NCBI GenBank assembly: GCA_035569235.1
Contig: DATMND010000412.1
Span: 1 to 48,563 of the forward strand
Source: JAMXLO01 sp035569235
Lineage (GTDB): Bacteria; Pseudomonadota; Alphaproteobacteria; Acetobacterales; Acetobacteraceae
Reading direction: 5' to 3'
Length of the DNA: 48,563 nucleotides
Below are positions 40,101-48,090 of the stretch, piece by piece. Numbering within the stretch: position 1 is the stretch's first letter; each line of letters starts with the position of its first letter. The position numbers and the translations under genes are program-made. The notes under the pieces are model-generated. The model was not told the DNA's origin, ran no database searches, and saw only the letters and a program-made list of their open reading frames with translations.

Positions 40101-40841
40101 TCACAAATACGAGTAGTCGAACGGCACAAAGTTGAACGAGGCACGGTCGCGGTCCTCGTCGGAAGCTAACTGGAACTGCTCCTGGTATTCGGTCTTGAGC
40201 AGCTCGATCTTCGCCAGCGCTTTGGGATCGGTCGATTTGAGCGCCAGATAGAAGGCCACGCCCGCCGTGAGCGCATTGACGAAGCGCCAGGGGATGCCCG
40301 GCTCCGCCGTCCCGCCGGGCGGCATAGGCGCGATCCGCCGCAGCCGCCAGTAGGCCAGCTGGTAGCTCTGCTGGCCCTGCTCGGGCACCTGCCAGAGAAG
40401 GAAGTAGGGCTGGAGAGCGCGCCGGATGCTGATCAATGAGGGTCGGCCCTGGGCCAGCTTGTTGGGGATGGACGCGTACTCGCTCACCGTGAAGCGCGTG
40501 AGCGGCAGATCGCTCGGCTGGTTGCCGTGCCAGCCATCGCCCGCGTCCGGGGTCCAGCCGGGGCTGCCGTTGCCCGGCGGCCACGTGCGGATCACATGCT
40601 CGATCAGGTCGACGGTGTCTACCGGCAGGAGGTACTGGTAGACGCCGGGCATGAGGTCGATGACCACCGGCCCCTCGATGGTCCACAGGTTCAGGCCCCG
40701 GTTGGCCCACTCGATCAGGACCAGCTCCAGCGCCCGGCGGGCGCTGCGCAGCGCGTAGCCCGAGCGGAACTCCACCCCGGCCCGGTCGCTCGCCTCCTGG
40801 GCGATTTCCACGATGTCGAAGACGGGATAGGCGGGGCTCAC
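40101..40841 (-). CDS. Tail accessory / head-completion protein (P22 gp4-like), 246 aa
   Basis: From a GTG start it reads PVFDIVEIAQEASDRAGVEF, RSGYALRSARRALELVLIEW, ANRGLNLWTIE and a PVDTVDLIEHVIRT segment. LTRFTVSEYASIPNKLAQGR and YWRLRRIAPMPP follow, with a helical end. The EIAxEAxxRAGxExRSGYxLRxARRxLxLxxIEWANRGxNLWxIE series is a known adaptor family under the portal. GTG (40841) overlaps the previous stop as GTGA. A longer frame from 41009 would run through the DUF6496-like gene in another frame, so I reject it. Confidence 0.82.
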   Translation of the reverse strand: MSPAYPVFDIVEIAQEASDRAGVEFRSGYALRSARRALELVLIEWANRGLNLWTIEGPVVIDLMPGVYQYLLPVDTVDLIEHVIRTWPPGNGSPGWTPDAGDGWHGNQPSDLPLTRFTVSEYASIPNKLAQGRPSLISIRRALQPYFLLWQVPEQGQQSYQLAYWRLRRIAPMPPGGTAEPGIPWRFVNALTAGVAFYLALKSTDPKALAKIELLKTEYQEQFQLASDEDRDRASFNFVPFDYSYL

Positions 40842-40999
40842 TTGCGCCTCCCCTGGCCGCTCTGCTGCATGGCGATGGCGATGGCCTGGGGACGGCGCTT
40901 GACCGTCGGTCCCTGTTTCGATCCCGAGTGCAGCTGGCCGCGTTTGAACTCGCCCATGACCTGCTGCACTTTTTCCTGCCGCCGGGCCTTGTTCAACAT
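40838..40999 (-). CDS. Small basic DUF6496-like protein, 53 aa
   Basis: MLNKARRQEKVQQVMGEFKR, then GQLHSGSKQGPTVKRRPQAI and AIAMQQ. The KVMGEFKRGxLHSGS-xxxVKxRxQAIAIAM element is a recurrent motif of small basic phage proteins and larger proteins with this tail (DUF6496). Strong positive charge suggests nucleic-acid or capsid binding. It is the first gene of the 22135-40999 structural operon. The ATG is 10 bases after a TATAAT box. Confidence 0.75.
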   Translation of the reverse strand: MLNKARRQEKVQQVMGEFKRGQLHSGSKQGPTVKRRPQAIAIAMQQSGQGRRK

Positions 41000-41008
41000 C
41001 TGGGGCCA

Positions 41009-41055
41009 ATTATAGCCCGGCGCAAGTGCAGGTGCTGCGGATTTTAAAAACCTGC
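41009..41055 (-). promoter_or_regulatory. Structural-operon promoter with operator copy D
   Basis: On the minus strand TATAAT (41014-41009) lies 9-10 bases before the ATG at 40999. Upstream, operator copy D has GCAGGT (41028-41033) and ACCTGC (41050-41055) with exactly 16 bases between. It is centred about 25-30 bases upstream of the -10. No good -35 hexamer is visible, which would fit an activator site or a weak promoter. The operator also abuts the stop of the 41060 regulator gene. Confidence 0.6.
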
Positions 41056-41059
41056 AGTC

Positions 41060-41596
41060 TTAGAGGTTGGCCAGCTCGGCCATCTCCTCGGCGCTCTTGC
41101 CGTAGCGCGAGTAGTACTCGAGAGCGGCAGGGGCATGCGGCGATTTATTGCGCAGTTCGAGAAACCAGCGCACCAGCTCGAAGATTTTCTCGGTTTCGGG
41201 CGTGAACGCATGGCTGATAAACACCGCCGCCCGCTGCTTTCCATCCACAATCACCTTGTTGGTGGTGGTGTCCTTCCGGTCCAGCAGCGGCTCGACCATG
41301 GCGATCAGCAGGCCGCGAATCAGCGCCTGCTGCTGCTTGGTGGCGTTGGCCACCATGAAACGCACTTCCTTGTTCCATTTCGGCAACTGGTGGTTGCGCT
41401 CGGTGAGCGCCAGCACGAGGCCGCGCTCGACGATGTCGGTGATGCGGGTATTGTCCTCCTTCATCTGTGCATACGCCTCGTTCATCAGGTTCGTATCCAC
41501 GCGAATTGTGATCTGCGTCTTTTCCTTCTGAGGGCCATGCTGACGCGGCTTGACTTCCCCCTCAGTCGGCGTCTGTAGATTTGTCTTTTTCTTCAT
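41060..41596 (-). CDS. Ribbon-helix-helix regulator, 178 aa
   Basis: The N-terminal 30 residues are Lys-rich. EKTQITIRVDTNLMNEAYAQ and MKEDNTRITDIVERGLVLAL (about residues 27-66) show the strand-helix-helix pattern of Arc/CopG-like DNA-binding proteins. The C-terminal 110 residues are mixed (QQQALIRGLLIAMVEPLLDR; VIVDGKQRAAVFISHAF; FELVRWFLELRNK) and could be an oligomerisation domain. GGAGAG precedes the ATG at 41596. The gene is flanked by operator copies D (beyond its stop) and E (before its start), so it is the best candidate for the phage-wide operator-binding protein, perhaps the lysogeny regulator; this is inference. Confidence 0.75.
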   Translation of the reverse strand: MKKKTNLQTPTEGEVKPRQHGPQKEKTQITIRVDTNLMNEAYAQMKEDNTRITDIVERGLVLALTERNHQLPKWNKEVRFMVANATKQQQALIRGLLIAMVEPLLDRKDTTTNKVIVDGKQRAAVFISHAFTPETEKIFELVRWFLELRNKSPHAPAALEYYSRYGKSAEEMAELANL

Positions 41597-41623
41597 GTTC
41601 GGTTCTCTCCGCCCCGCGTAATT

Positions 41624-41665
41624 GCGGGTTTGCTTCTTGACAGGAACCTGCATTGCGAGCAGAAT
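41624..41665 (+). promoter_or_regulatory. Replication-operon promoter TTGACA-N17-CAGAAT inside operator copy E
   Basis: Operator E has GCGGGT (41624-41629) and ACCTGC (41646-41651) with 16 bases between. The perfect -35 hexamer TTGACA (41637-41642) lies in the operator centre, and CAGAAT (41660-41665) follows after 17 bases. A protein on the operator would block RNA polymerase. Transcription would start near 41672, about 66 bases before the ATG at 41738. Confidence 0.7.
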
Positions 41666-41737
41666 CAGATGCGTCTCCAAAGCCGCCCGAAACTCCTTCC
41701 CGGGAACCGGACGGCAGAAAGGACCCGACACCGAACC

Positions 41738-41977
41738 ATGCCCGTCCCTATCTCCGATTTAAATATACAAGAAAAATTTAAAACTTCTGACAAAAAACAT
41801 ACCATTGACCGGATCGCGGCGCTGGCCGACACCCTGCGCTCGCCCACCTTCACCGGCGAGGTGCTGCGTGTCCTGGTCAACCGCCTGCGCCATCCCGAAC
41901 GCGCCTATACCAGCAAGGAGCTGGAGATGCTCCTGTTGCTCACGCTCGCGCTCGAGCGCGCCGGGATGTGGCCATGA
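41738..41977 (+). CDS. Hypothetical protein, 79 aa, first gene of the replication operon
   Basis: MPVPISDLNIQEKFKTSDKK then a helical domain (TIDRIAALADTLRSPTFTGE; VLRVLVNRLRHPERAYTSKE) and a hydrophobic helix (LEMLLLLTLALERAG). The local sequence at the start is markedly AT-rich. No family recognised. The stop overlaps the helicase start (ATGA). AAAGGA is about 14 bases upstream, a weak ribosome-binding site. Confidence 0.6.
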   Translation: MPVPISDLNIQEKFKTSDKKHTIDRIAALADTLRSPTFTGEVLRVLVNRLRHPERAYTSKELEMLLLLTLALERAGMWP

Positions 41978-43404
41978 GCCCGATCCCGCCGCGCTGGCCG
42001 CACCAGGAGGAGGCCTTCCGCTTCGTACGCGGCCTGTGGAGCCGCCAGCAGAACGGAGCCATGCTGGCGCTCGCCATGGGCCTGGGCAAGAGCCGGGTGG
42101 CCGCCGAGCTGGCGGTGGACGACGGCGTCAAGGAGATGCTCGTCGCCTGCCCCCTGCGCGTAGTCCCCACCTGGGAGCAGCAGTTCGCCCGCTATGCCCC
42201 CGGCTACTTCCACGTCCTGGCGCTTGACGACCGCGCAGGCTACACGGTCGAGCGCAAGCACAAGGAAGCGATGCGCATCCTCAGCTGGGGCCGGGAGCGC
42301 CATAAGCCGGTGGCCATCGTGATCAACTACGACGCGGCGCGCCTTGCCCCCTTCGGCAGCTGGGCGGCGAACCGCTTATGGGACATGGTGATCGCCGACG
42401 AGCTGCACCGGGCGAAAGAGCCGCAGGGCCGCACCTCGCTGTGGCTGGCCAAGGTCGGCCTGATGGCGCGGCGGCGGCTGGGCCTGACCGGCACGCCCAT
42501 GCCGCACCTGCCCATCGACTTCTGGGCGCAGTTCCGCTTCCTCAACCCCTTCCACCTCGACCGCAGCTACTGGCGCTTCAAGAACGAGTACGCCATCATG
42601 GGCGGCTACTTCAACAAAGAGATCGTCGGCTGGAGAAATCTCGACGGGCTGCGTGCGCGCTTCAAGGAGCTGGCCTTCCAGGTGGACGAGAGCGTGCTCG
42701 CGCTGCCCGCCGTGCTCGACGAGACGCGCACCACCGTCATGGGCAAAGAGGGTGCGCGCATCTATGGCGAGATGGAGCGCGAGATGATCGCCTGGATCGG
42801 CACCCAGCAGGCCACCGCCGCCAACGCCCTGGTGCGCCTCCTGCGCCTCGCCCAGATCACCGGCGGCGCGCTCGAAGACGAAGGCGGCACGCGCCACCAG
42901 ATCGACACCGCCAAGGAGGATCTGCTCTGTGAACTGTTGATGGATCTGCGCGAGCCGGTGGTGGTCTTCTGCCGCTTCCGGGCCGATCTCGAAGCGGTCC
43001 ACCGCGCGAGCGCGAAGGCCGGGCTCGCCTCGATGGAACTGTCCGGCTCGAAGGACGAGCTGCGCGCGTGGCAGCTCGCTAGCGATCCGGTCGTGCTCGC
43101 CGTGCAGATCCAGAGTGGCGGCGTGGGCGTGGACCTGACCCGGGCGCGCGTGGCCATCTACTACTCGCTCGACTTCTCGCTCGCCAACTACCTGCAATCG
43201 CGCAAGCGCATCCACCGACCGCCGCAGTCCAGGCCTTGCGTGTTCTACCACCTCGTCGTCGCCGATAGCATCGACGCATACATCCTGCGCGCCATCGAGG
43301 CCCGGCGCGACTTGATCGACAGTGTCCTGGGAGAAGGCGATCTCGCCGGGCCGGTCCTCGAACAACTGAAGAAAAAAGGAGCCCAGCATGTCGTCACTAG
43401 TTGA
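41974..43404 (+). CDS. SNF2-like superfamily 2 helicase, 476 aa
   Basis: A DNA-dependent ATPase probably used in phage replication or repair. Walker A AMGLGKSR at residues 34-41, motif II DELH at 142-145, motif III LTGTP at 171-175, and a C-terminal half with VVVFCRFRADLEAV, QIQSGGVGVDLTRA and QSRKRIHRP (408-416), which is motif VI. The DELH and LTGTP forms are typical of SNF2/Swi2-like phage helicases. ATG at 41974 overlaps the preceding stop; a GTG two codons upstream is possible. The 3' end overlaps the next gene by 17 bases. Confidence 0.9.
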   Translation: MSPIPPRWPHQEEAFRFVRGLWSRQQNGAMLALAMGLGKSRVAAELAVDDGVKEMLVACPLRVVPTWEQQFARYAPGYFHVLALDDRAGYTVERKHKEAMRILSWGRERHKPVAIVINYDAARLAPFGSWAANRLWDMVIADELHRAKEPQGRTSLWLAKVGLMARRRLGLTGTPMPHLPIDFWAQFRFLNPFHLDRSYWRFKNEYAIMGGYFNKEIVGWRNLDGLRARFKELAFQVDESVLALPAVLDETRTTVMGKEGARIYGEMEREMIAWIGTQQATAANALVRLLRLAQITGGALEDEGGTRHQIDTAKEDLLCELLMDLREPVVVFCRFRADLEAVHRASAKAGLASMELSGSKDELRAWQLASDPVVLAVQIQSGGVGVDLTRARVAIYYSLDFSLANYLQSRKRIHRPPQSRPCVFYHLVVADSIDAYILRAIEARRDLIDSVLGEGDLAGPVLEQLKKKGAQHVVTS

Positions 43405-43918
43405 GACGCCCGAATATCAGGCCGCCGCGCGCTTCGTCGAATTGACGCTCGAGAAGCGCGCGCTCAAAGAGCGCCTAAAGGAAGTCGACGGCCAGCTGAA
43501 GACGCTGGAACCGGCCCTGGTCGGCTACCTGAGCGCCACCGGCCTGCCCTGCTTCGCCGTCAAAAACTATCTGGTCTCCCCGCACCGCGAGCCCTGGGTC
43601 TATCCGATCACCGGCGTCTCGCGCCCGATGGTCTGCGAGGCGCTCAAGATCAGCGGCCTCGGGCGCATGGTGAGCGAGAACTACTCGACGCAGTCGTTGA
43701 CCAAATACATCAAGGACCTCGAGGATCATCACAAGCTGATCAGCGGGCTCCAGCCGGGCGCGCTCGAGAAGCTCCTGCCGCCCGCGCTCGCCCACATTCT
43801 CAACATCAAACCGGCCTTCAGCATCCGCGTGCAGAAAAAGGCGCGGGCCTACGCCGAAGAATTCGAACAGGAAATCAACCAGGAAGAACAGGAGACGAAC
43901 GATGAATCCGCAGAATGA
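43388..43918 (+). CDS. Replication-operon protein of unknown function, 176 aa
   Basis: An N-terminal coiled coil (FVELTLEKRALKERLKEVDG; QLKTLEPALVGYLS), then a beta segment with LPCFAVKNYLVSPHREPWVY, a helical middle and a highly acidic end (FEQEINQEEQETNDESAE). This coiled-coil plus short beta design recurs beside phage helicases. GAAAAAAGGAG precedes the ATG, inside the helicase gene. Its 3' end overlaps the next gene by 17 bases. Confidence 0.72.
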   Translation: MSSLVETPEYQAAARFVELTLEKRALKERLKEVDGQLKTLEPALVGYLSATGLPCFAVKNYLVSPHREPWVYPITGVSRPMVCEALKISGLGRMVSENYSTQSLTKYIKDLEDHHKLISGLQPGALEKLLPPALAHILNIKPAFSIRVQKKARAYAEEFEQEINQEEQETNDESAE

Positions 43919-44705
43919 CGACAACCAGACGATTGAAGTGCCCACCGTGCGCAAGGACTATCCCCTGCTCCAGCCCGGGGCGATGCGCAAGGTGCTTGCC
44001 CTGATCGACGAGAACCTGGGCGGCCAGCAGTTCTCTCCGCGCTCACTCGCGCGCATCAAGGTGCCCTCGGGCGACGACCGCGACTTCAAGGTCGAGACCC
44101 CAGGCGGGGTCGAGCGCCGGAGCAGCGTGACCGGCGTGATCACCGCCTTCCGGCAGGCACGCGCCTACTGGAAGAAGCCCTTCGGCGTAGGCCGCGTCGG
44201 GCCGCCCGACTGCAGCAGCAAGGACGGCTTCATCGGCGAGGGCGATCCGGGCGGCAACTGCACCGACTGCCCGATGGCGGCCTTCAACAGCGCCCGGGCC
44301 GCCGACGGAAGCGCCGGGCCGGGGCAGGCCTGCAAAGACCTGCGCGAGCTTTTGATCCTGATGCCCGGCCAGATGCTGCCGCACCTGCTCGCCGTCCCGC
44401 CCACCTCGCTCGCCAATTTCACCAAGTACTCGCTCAACCTGATCAGCGCGGGCCTGAGCTACTGGACGGTGACCACCAAGCTCGTGCTCGAGCCCGCCAC
44501 CTCTACAGGCGGCGTACCCTACGCGAAGATCCGCTTCCAGCTCTACACGGCGCTGCCGGAGAGCGAGAGCGCAATCCTCGCGCCCTATCACGAACGCATG
44601 CGCGGCCTGCTCACGCCGATGACGGTGGACACGACCGCCTACGACATCACCGGCGGCGAGGCCGATCAGGACCAGGAAGACAACGACCCCGACCGGCCCT
44701 ATTAA
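43902..44705 (+). CDS. Cys-rich phage replication-module protein, possibly ssDNA-binding, 267 aa
   Basis: The middle carries PPDCSSKDGFIGEGDPGGNC then TDCPMAAFNSA and GQACKDLRELLILMP, with four Cys that could hold a zinc ion. LPHLLAVPPTSLANFTKYSL and YAKIRFQLYTALPE follow, then an acidic C-terminal tail (EADQDQEDNDPDRPY) of the kind that recruits partners in SSB proteins. The fold is not certain; a ssDNA-binding role is inferred from the tail and the position between helicase and primase genes. Confidence 0.72.
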   Translation: MNPQNDDNQTIEVPTVRKDYPLLQPGAMRKVLALIDENLGGQQFSPRSLARIKVPSGDDRDFKVETPGGVERRSSVTGVITAFRQARAYWKKPFGVGRVGPPDCSSKDGFIGEGDPGGNCTDCPMAAFNSARAADGSAGPGQACKDLRELLILMPGQMLPHLLAVPPTSLANFTKYSLNLISAGLSYWTVTTKLVLEPATSTGGVPYAKIRFQLYTALPESESAILAPYHERMRGLLTPMTVDTTAYDITGGEADQDQEDNDPDRPY

Positions 44706-44724
44706 CCAGGGAGGCTGACCTCCG

Positions 44725-46590
44725 ATGATGAAAGCGAGGGAATCGGCGCAGTGGTTTCTCACCGAGCGCCAGATGTTCACGGTCCCGGCCCCTTTCATGA
44801 AGAAGGGGCCGGTGATCCCGGGCTGGAACGAACTACGGATCACCGCGCCCGAGGACTTCCAGAAGTACTTCAACGGCGAGCGCCAGAACCTCTGCGTCCT
44901 CACCGGCCCCAAGAACCTGACCGATATCGACATCGACTGCCTGGAAGGCGTGTGGGCCTGGATCGAGTATGAGCTGCCGACCGGCATGAAGTGGGGGCAC
45001 GGAGAGGTGACGCCCACGCATTACCTGTACCTCTGCGACGAGCCGCCCGCCACCCTCCGCTATCTCGATCCCGCCGTCGACGATCCGAAAGAGGCCTGCC
45101 TGATCGAAATCCGCTGCCAGGACAAAGGAGGCAAATGCCTCAATACCATGGCACCGCCATCGGTCCATCCCAACGACGAGCCCATCGAGTTCGTGGGCGG
45201 CGCGGGCTTCCCGGGCAAGGCGGAGCGCAACGACCTGATGGAGCGGGTCCGGCACACGGCGGTCGCGATCATGCTGGGCCGCCATGCGCGCGACGGGGCG
45301 TGCCACCAGATCTTCCTCGCGCTCGCCGGGGCCTTATGCCGCGCCGCGTGGCCGCTCGAGAAAGCGCAGCGCCTCATGCGCGCCATCTTCCGGGTGAAGT
45401 GGCGGGAGGCGGCGGATCTAAGGGCCGCCGACAAAGAGGTCGATTCGACCTTTCAGTCCTACGACGACGGCAAGGATATCACCGGTCTGCGCACGCTCGC
45501 CGGGCTGATCGACGAGCGCGTCTACAAGCGGGCCAAGCACCTGCTCGGGCTCGACAACCAGGAAGCCTGGATGCACAACCAGCCGCCGCCGGAGAAAAAG
45601 CCGGTGGAGTGGCCCCAGGCCTATCCCATCGAGGAGCTGCGCCACCGCGTGATCACGCGACCCCAGGCACTGATCGAGGACATGGTCAGCGTCCCTTCCA
45701 TCGCGCTCCTGGTCGCGCCGAGCAAAATCGGCAAGACCGTGCTCGGAGTGGGGATGGCCATGAGCGTTGCCAATGGCCTGCCTCTGTTCGACAACTACAC
45801 CACCGTGAAAGGCGGAGCCGGTGTGCTGATCGTCGAGTGGGACGACCAGCAGGGCGAAGCCTCGCTGCAGGACTTCCTCGTCAAATGCCGCGCCAGTCGG
45901 CCCAACCAGCCGCTCGACATCGTGACCCGGCCCCGCGATGCGGGCACGATCTCTGACCCCGGGTTCCGGCCCTGGCTGACGGAACAGATCCTCCGGCGTC
46001 CGGCCCAGTTCGTCATGCTCGACTCGCTCACCGCGCTGCGCGGCTTCGGCGAAGACGACAAGAAGCGGAACGTGGTCAAGCTGGACGCTCAGGAAATCAT
46101 GATGCTCGGCGAGATCGCGATAGAGACCAAGAGCGCCATCCTGCTCCTCCACCACGACAGCAAGACCGCCGCCTCGCTCGACCTGTTCAGCCGGGCCGCA
46201 GGCACGTTCGCGATGCAGGCCTGCAGCGACACGCAGATCGTGCTCGGGCGCTTCCCCAATCTCGCGATCAACGATCCAGCCCGCCTCGTCAGCGTGCGCG
46301 GGCGGCACCTGAAGGGACTGCAGGCGGTCCTCATGTTTCGGGAGGCCACGCTCGACTACGACTTCATTCTGGACGGCCCGGTGGCCGCCCATTACCCCGA
46401 GCTGCAAAGCCTGCTGCGCGTCTTCCGGGGGAAGAGCTTCGAAGCCAAGGAGGTCAAGGACCAGATCGGCTGGCAGCCGACCAAAACCTACGAAGTCTTG
46501 AGCAAGCTGGTCTACGCGGGCGTCCTCAACAAACATGCGGGCGCGTGGACATGGAACCCGACCTGGGCACGAATTCTGGAGCAGATATGA
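44725..46590 (+). CDS. Prim-pol / RepA-like helicase fusion, 621 aa
   Basis: It would synthesise primers and unwind DNA. The N-terminal 200 residues are primase-polymerase-like, with Asp67/69/71 in LTDIDIDCLEG as the metal-binding DxD and CLIEIRCQDKGGKCLNTMAP as the substrate strand. The C-terminal AAA/RecA-like ATPase has Walker A APSKIGKT at 331-338, VLIVEWDDQQGE after it, Walker B FVMLDSLTAL around Asp433 and ILLLHHDSKT. A winged-helix-like end follows. GGGAGG precedes ATGATG at 44725. The window has no DNA polymerase, so host polymerase is expected to copy the phage. Confidence 0.85.
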   Translation: MMKARESAQWFLTERQMFTVPAPFMKKGPVIPGWNELRITAPEDFQKYFNGERQNLCVLTGPKNLTDIDIDCLEGVWAWIEYELPTGMKWGHGEVTPTHYLYLCDEPPATLRYLDPAVDDPKEACLIEIRCQDKGGKCLNTMAPPSVHPNDEPIEFVGGAGFPGKAERNDLMERVRHTAVAIMLGRHARDGACHQIFLALAGALCRAAWPLEKAQRLMRAIFRVKWREAADLRAADKEVDSTFQSYDDGKDITGLRTLAGLIDERVYKRAKHLLGLDNQEAWMHNQPPPEKKPVEWPQAYPIEELRHRVITRPQALIEDMVSVPSIALLVAPSKIGKTVLGVGMAMSVANGLPLFDNYTTVKGGAGVLIVEWDDQQGEASLQDFLVKCRASRPNQPLDIVTRPRDAGTISDPGFRPWLTEQILRRPAQFVMLDSLTALRGFGEDDKKRNVVKLDAQEIMMLGEIAIETKSAILLLHHDSKTAASLDLFSRAAGTFAMQACSDTQIVLGRFPNLAINDPARLVSVRGRHLKGLQAVLMFREATLDYDFILDGPVAAHYPELQSLLRVFRGKSFEAKEVKDQIGWQPTKTYEVLSKLVYAGVLNKHAGAWTWNPTWARILEQI

Positions 46591-46781
46591 AGATTGAAAT
46601 CAACCGCGACGATCTACTCGCGCTCGCCGAGGCCGCCAAGGCCAACACGGGCTCATTGATGCTGATACTCAAAACCGCCGACAACAAGCGCGTCCAGCTG
46701 GTCGTCACCGCGCCCGAGCGCCGCAAGCGCAAGCGGGCCGGGGCGAGTATCCCGCTGGTGGCCGAGGCGAGCGCGGACTGA
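46587..46781 (+). CDS. Small basic hypothetical protein, 64 aa
   Basis: MKIEINRDDLLALAEAAKAN then TGSLMLILKTADNKRVQLVV, with a very basic tail (RRKRKRAGASI). The start overlaps the primase stop (ATGA). A strand-helix-strand pattern is likely. Function unknown; nucleic-acid binding is plausible from charge. Confidence 0.65.
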   Translation: MKIEINRDDLLALAEAAKANTGSLMLILKTADNKRVQLVVTAPERRKRKRAGASIPLVAEASAD

Positions 46782-46817
46782 GGGTGCCCGACCTTACAGA
46801 TTAAAAAGATAAAACTC

Positions 46818-46846
46818 TTGTATTTGTTTTTCAATTGCAGGATACT
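46818..46846 (+). promoter_or_regulatory. Promoter TTGTAT-N17-GATACT with operator half-site
   Basis: TTGTAT (46818-46823) and GATACT (46841-46846) are 17 bases apart. The -10 lies only 7 bases before the ATG at 46854. The spacer contains AATTGCAGG (46833-46841), a half-site of the phage operator overlapping the -10. Confidence 0.5.
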
Positions 46847-46853
46847 GCTGGCG

Positions 46854-47435
46854 ATGCCACAAGCAATCTGCCGATTGAAAAGCGCATCGCCCATCTCCTT
46901 TTCCCGGCACCACGGGACGCCGAAGAAGACGCGCGAGCAAGACATGGATTACGAGGAACGGACCTGGAGAGAGAAGGCCCACTACGACGAGCAGGGCATG
47001 GTCTACATCCCGGCCAACATGATCTCCAGCACCTTCAAGGCCTCGGCGCTCTATCTGGGGATGAAGATTCCCGGCAAGGGCACTTCGACCTACACCAAGC
47101 ATATCGACGCCGGGGTGATTGTGCTCGAGGGGATTGATCTGGGTGTCCACAAAGACGCCCTGGAGGAGGAGCGGCTGTTCTGCTCGGCGAACGGAAAGCG
47201 GGGCGGCTCCAGGCGGGTGAAGAGAATCTTCCCCATCGTGCGGCGATGGGAAGGCACGGTGACCTTCTACGTCGGCGACCCCATCGTCACCGAGGACGCC
47301 TTCCTCCAGCACCTCAAGGTGATGGGCAAGTTCATCGGCTTTGGCCGGTGGCGGCCCCGCAACGGCGGCCTGTACGGACGATGTGACGTGATCGACTGCG
47401 CATGGCAACAGGACGAGGAAGAGGCCGCCGCATAG
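46854..47435 (+). CDS. Conserved phage early protein of unknown function, 193 aa
   Basis: It starts MPQAICRLKSASPISFSRHH, then TPKKTREQDMDYEERTWREK and GMVYIPANMISSTFKASALY. KIPGKGTSTYTKHIDAGVIV, LFCSANGKRGGSRRVKRIFP and MGKFIGFGRWRPRNGGLYGR follow. The series of ERTWRxK, IPGKG-YTKH-xAGV, NGKRGGxxRVxR-FP and FIGxGRxRPxNGGxYGR is familiar from phages but unassigned; replication or recombination association is a guess. I chose the 46854 ATG because related proteins begin with a VICxLxSxSPxSxSRxH strand, so the 46944 start would lose it. Confidence 0.75.
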   Translation: MPQAICRLKSASPISFSRHHGTPKKTREQDMDYEERTWREKAHYDEQGMVYIPANMISSTFKASALYLGMKIPGKGTSTYTKHIDAGVIVLEGIDLGVHKDALEEERLFCSANGKRGGSRRVKRIFPIVRRWEGTVTFYVGDPIVTEDAFLQHLKVMGKFIGFGRWRPRNGGLYGRCDVIDCAWQQDEEEAAA

Positions 47436-47613
47436 GTTTCGCGTGCGATAAGGTGCCATCGCATAAGCTCAGCTGGCATCGGATTTCATGGCGTCAGATA
47501 AGATAAGGCTTTTCCCAAGGTTTGAGAGTTCTCATATGCTGCCATATGATTGCATATGCTGCGCTAGGATACGTTGTCATTTCATCCGATAACTTAAGAT
47601 AAGAGACTCTTTT
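47436..47613. other. AT-richer gap with tandem repeats, candidate origin or control region
   Basis: This 178-base gap contains three head-to-tail 10-base units, CATATGCTGC, CATATGATTG and CATATGCTGC (47533-47562). It also has GATAAGATAAG (47497-47507), a related TAAGATAAGAG (47595-47605) and several single GATAAG/CATAAG elements. TTGTCA (47574-47579) with TAAGAT (47595-47600) could be a promoter. The helical-phase repeats suggest a protein-binding array. No gene is visible. Confidence 0.5.
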
Positions 47614-48090
47614 ATGGGACAAACCTATCGCCATCCCGAGTGGAAGCGCCTGCTGGACGGAATCGGCCCGCTGCTCGACCGGGGCGAGACCAACTTCAGC
47701 TACGAGGTGCTGGGCGAGCTGGCTGGAGTGGACATCCGCACTCCGCGCGGGCGGCAGCAGTTCTACAAATTCCGCGCCGAGATGCAGCAGGCGCGCCGCC
47801 TGTGGTTCGAAAACCAGCCGGGCTACGGCTACACGGTGATCGAGCCCCAGGCGCACATCAAGGCCTCCCAGCGGCGCGTCAAGCAGGGCAAGCGCAAGGT
47901 CGGGCTGGCCAAAGATATCGTGGACTACGTGCAGGACGAGAAGCTGACCCAGGAGCAGCGCGTCACCCACGTGGCCTTCTCGGCGGTGCTCAGCGAACTG
48001 AGCAAGACCTTCCTGTCGATGTCGCGCAAGCTGGCCACCGCCGCCAGCCCGAAGCGCATCGACGCCAAGCCGCCGAAGTGGGAGGGATGA
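47614..48090 (+). CDS. Phage protein with probable winged-helix N-terminus, 158 aa
   Basis: It starts MGQTYRHPEWKRLLDGIGPL, then FSYEVLGELAGVDIRTPRGR and QQFYKFRAEMQQARRLWFEN, with a GYGYTVIEPQAHIKAS segment. A helical C-terminus follows, SLTF-like FSAVLSELSKTFLSM. The ELAGxDIRTxxGRxxFYxFR element with a following wing (GYGYTVI) is a recognisable phage family, probably DNA-binding. It might regulate or initiate replication; inference. It starts 9 bases beyond a TAAGATAAG element. Confidence 0.7.
   Translation: MGQTYRHPEWKRLLDGIGPLLDRGETNFSYEVLGELAGVDIRTPRGRQQFYKFRAEMQQARRLWFENQPGYGYTVIEPQAHIKASQRRVKQGKRKVGLAKDIVDYVQDEKLTQEQRVTHVAFSAVLSELSKTFLSMSRKLATAASPKRIDAKPPKWEG

Noticed and set aside
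40101..41009. Longer 302-aa form of the tail accessory protein
   Set aside because: The extra N-terminal part lies over the DUF6496-like gene in another frame; the conserved part begins at the GTG overlapping that gene's stop.
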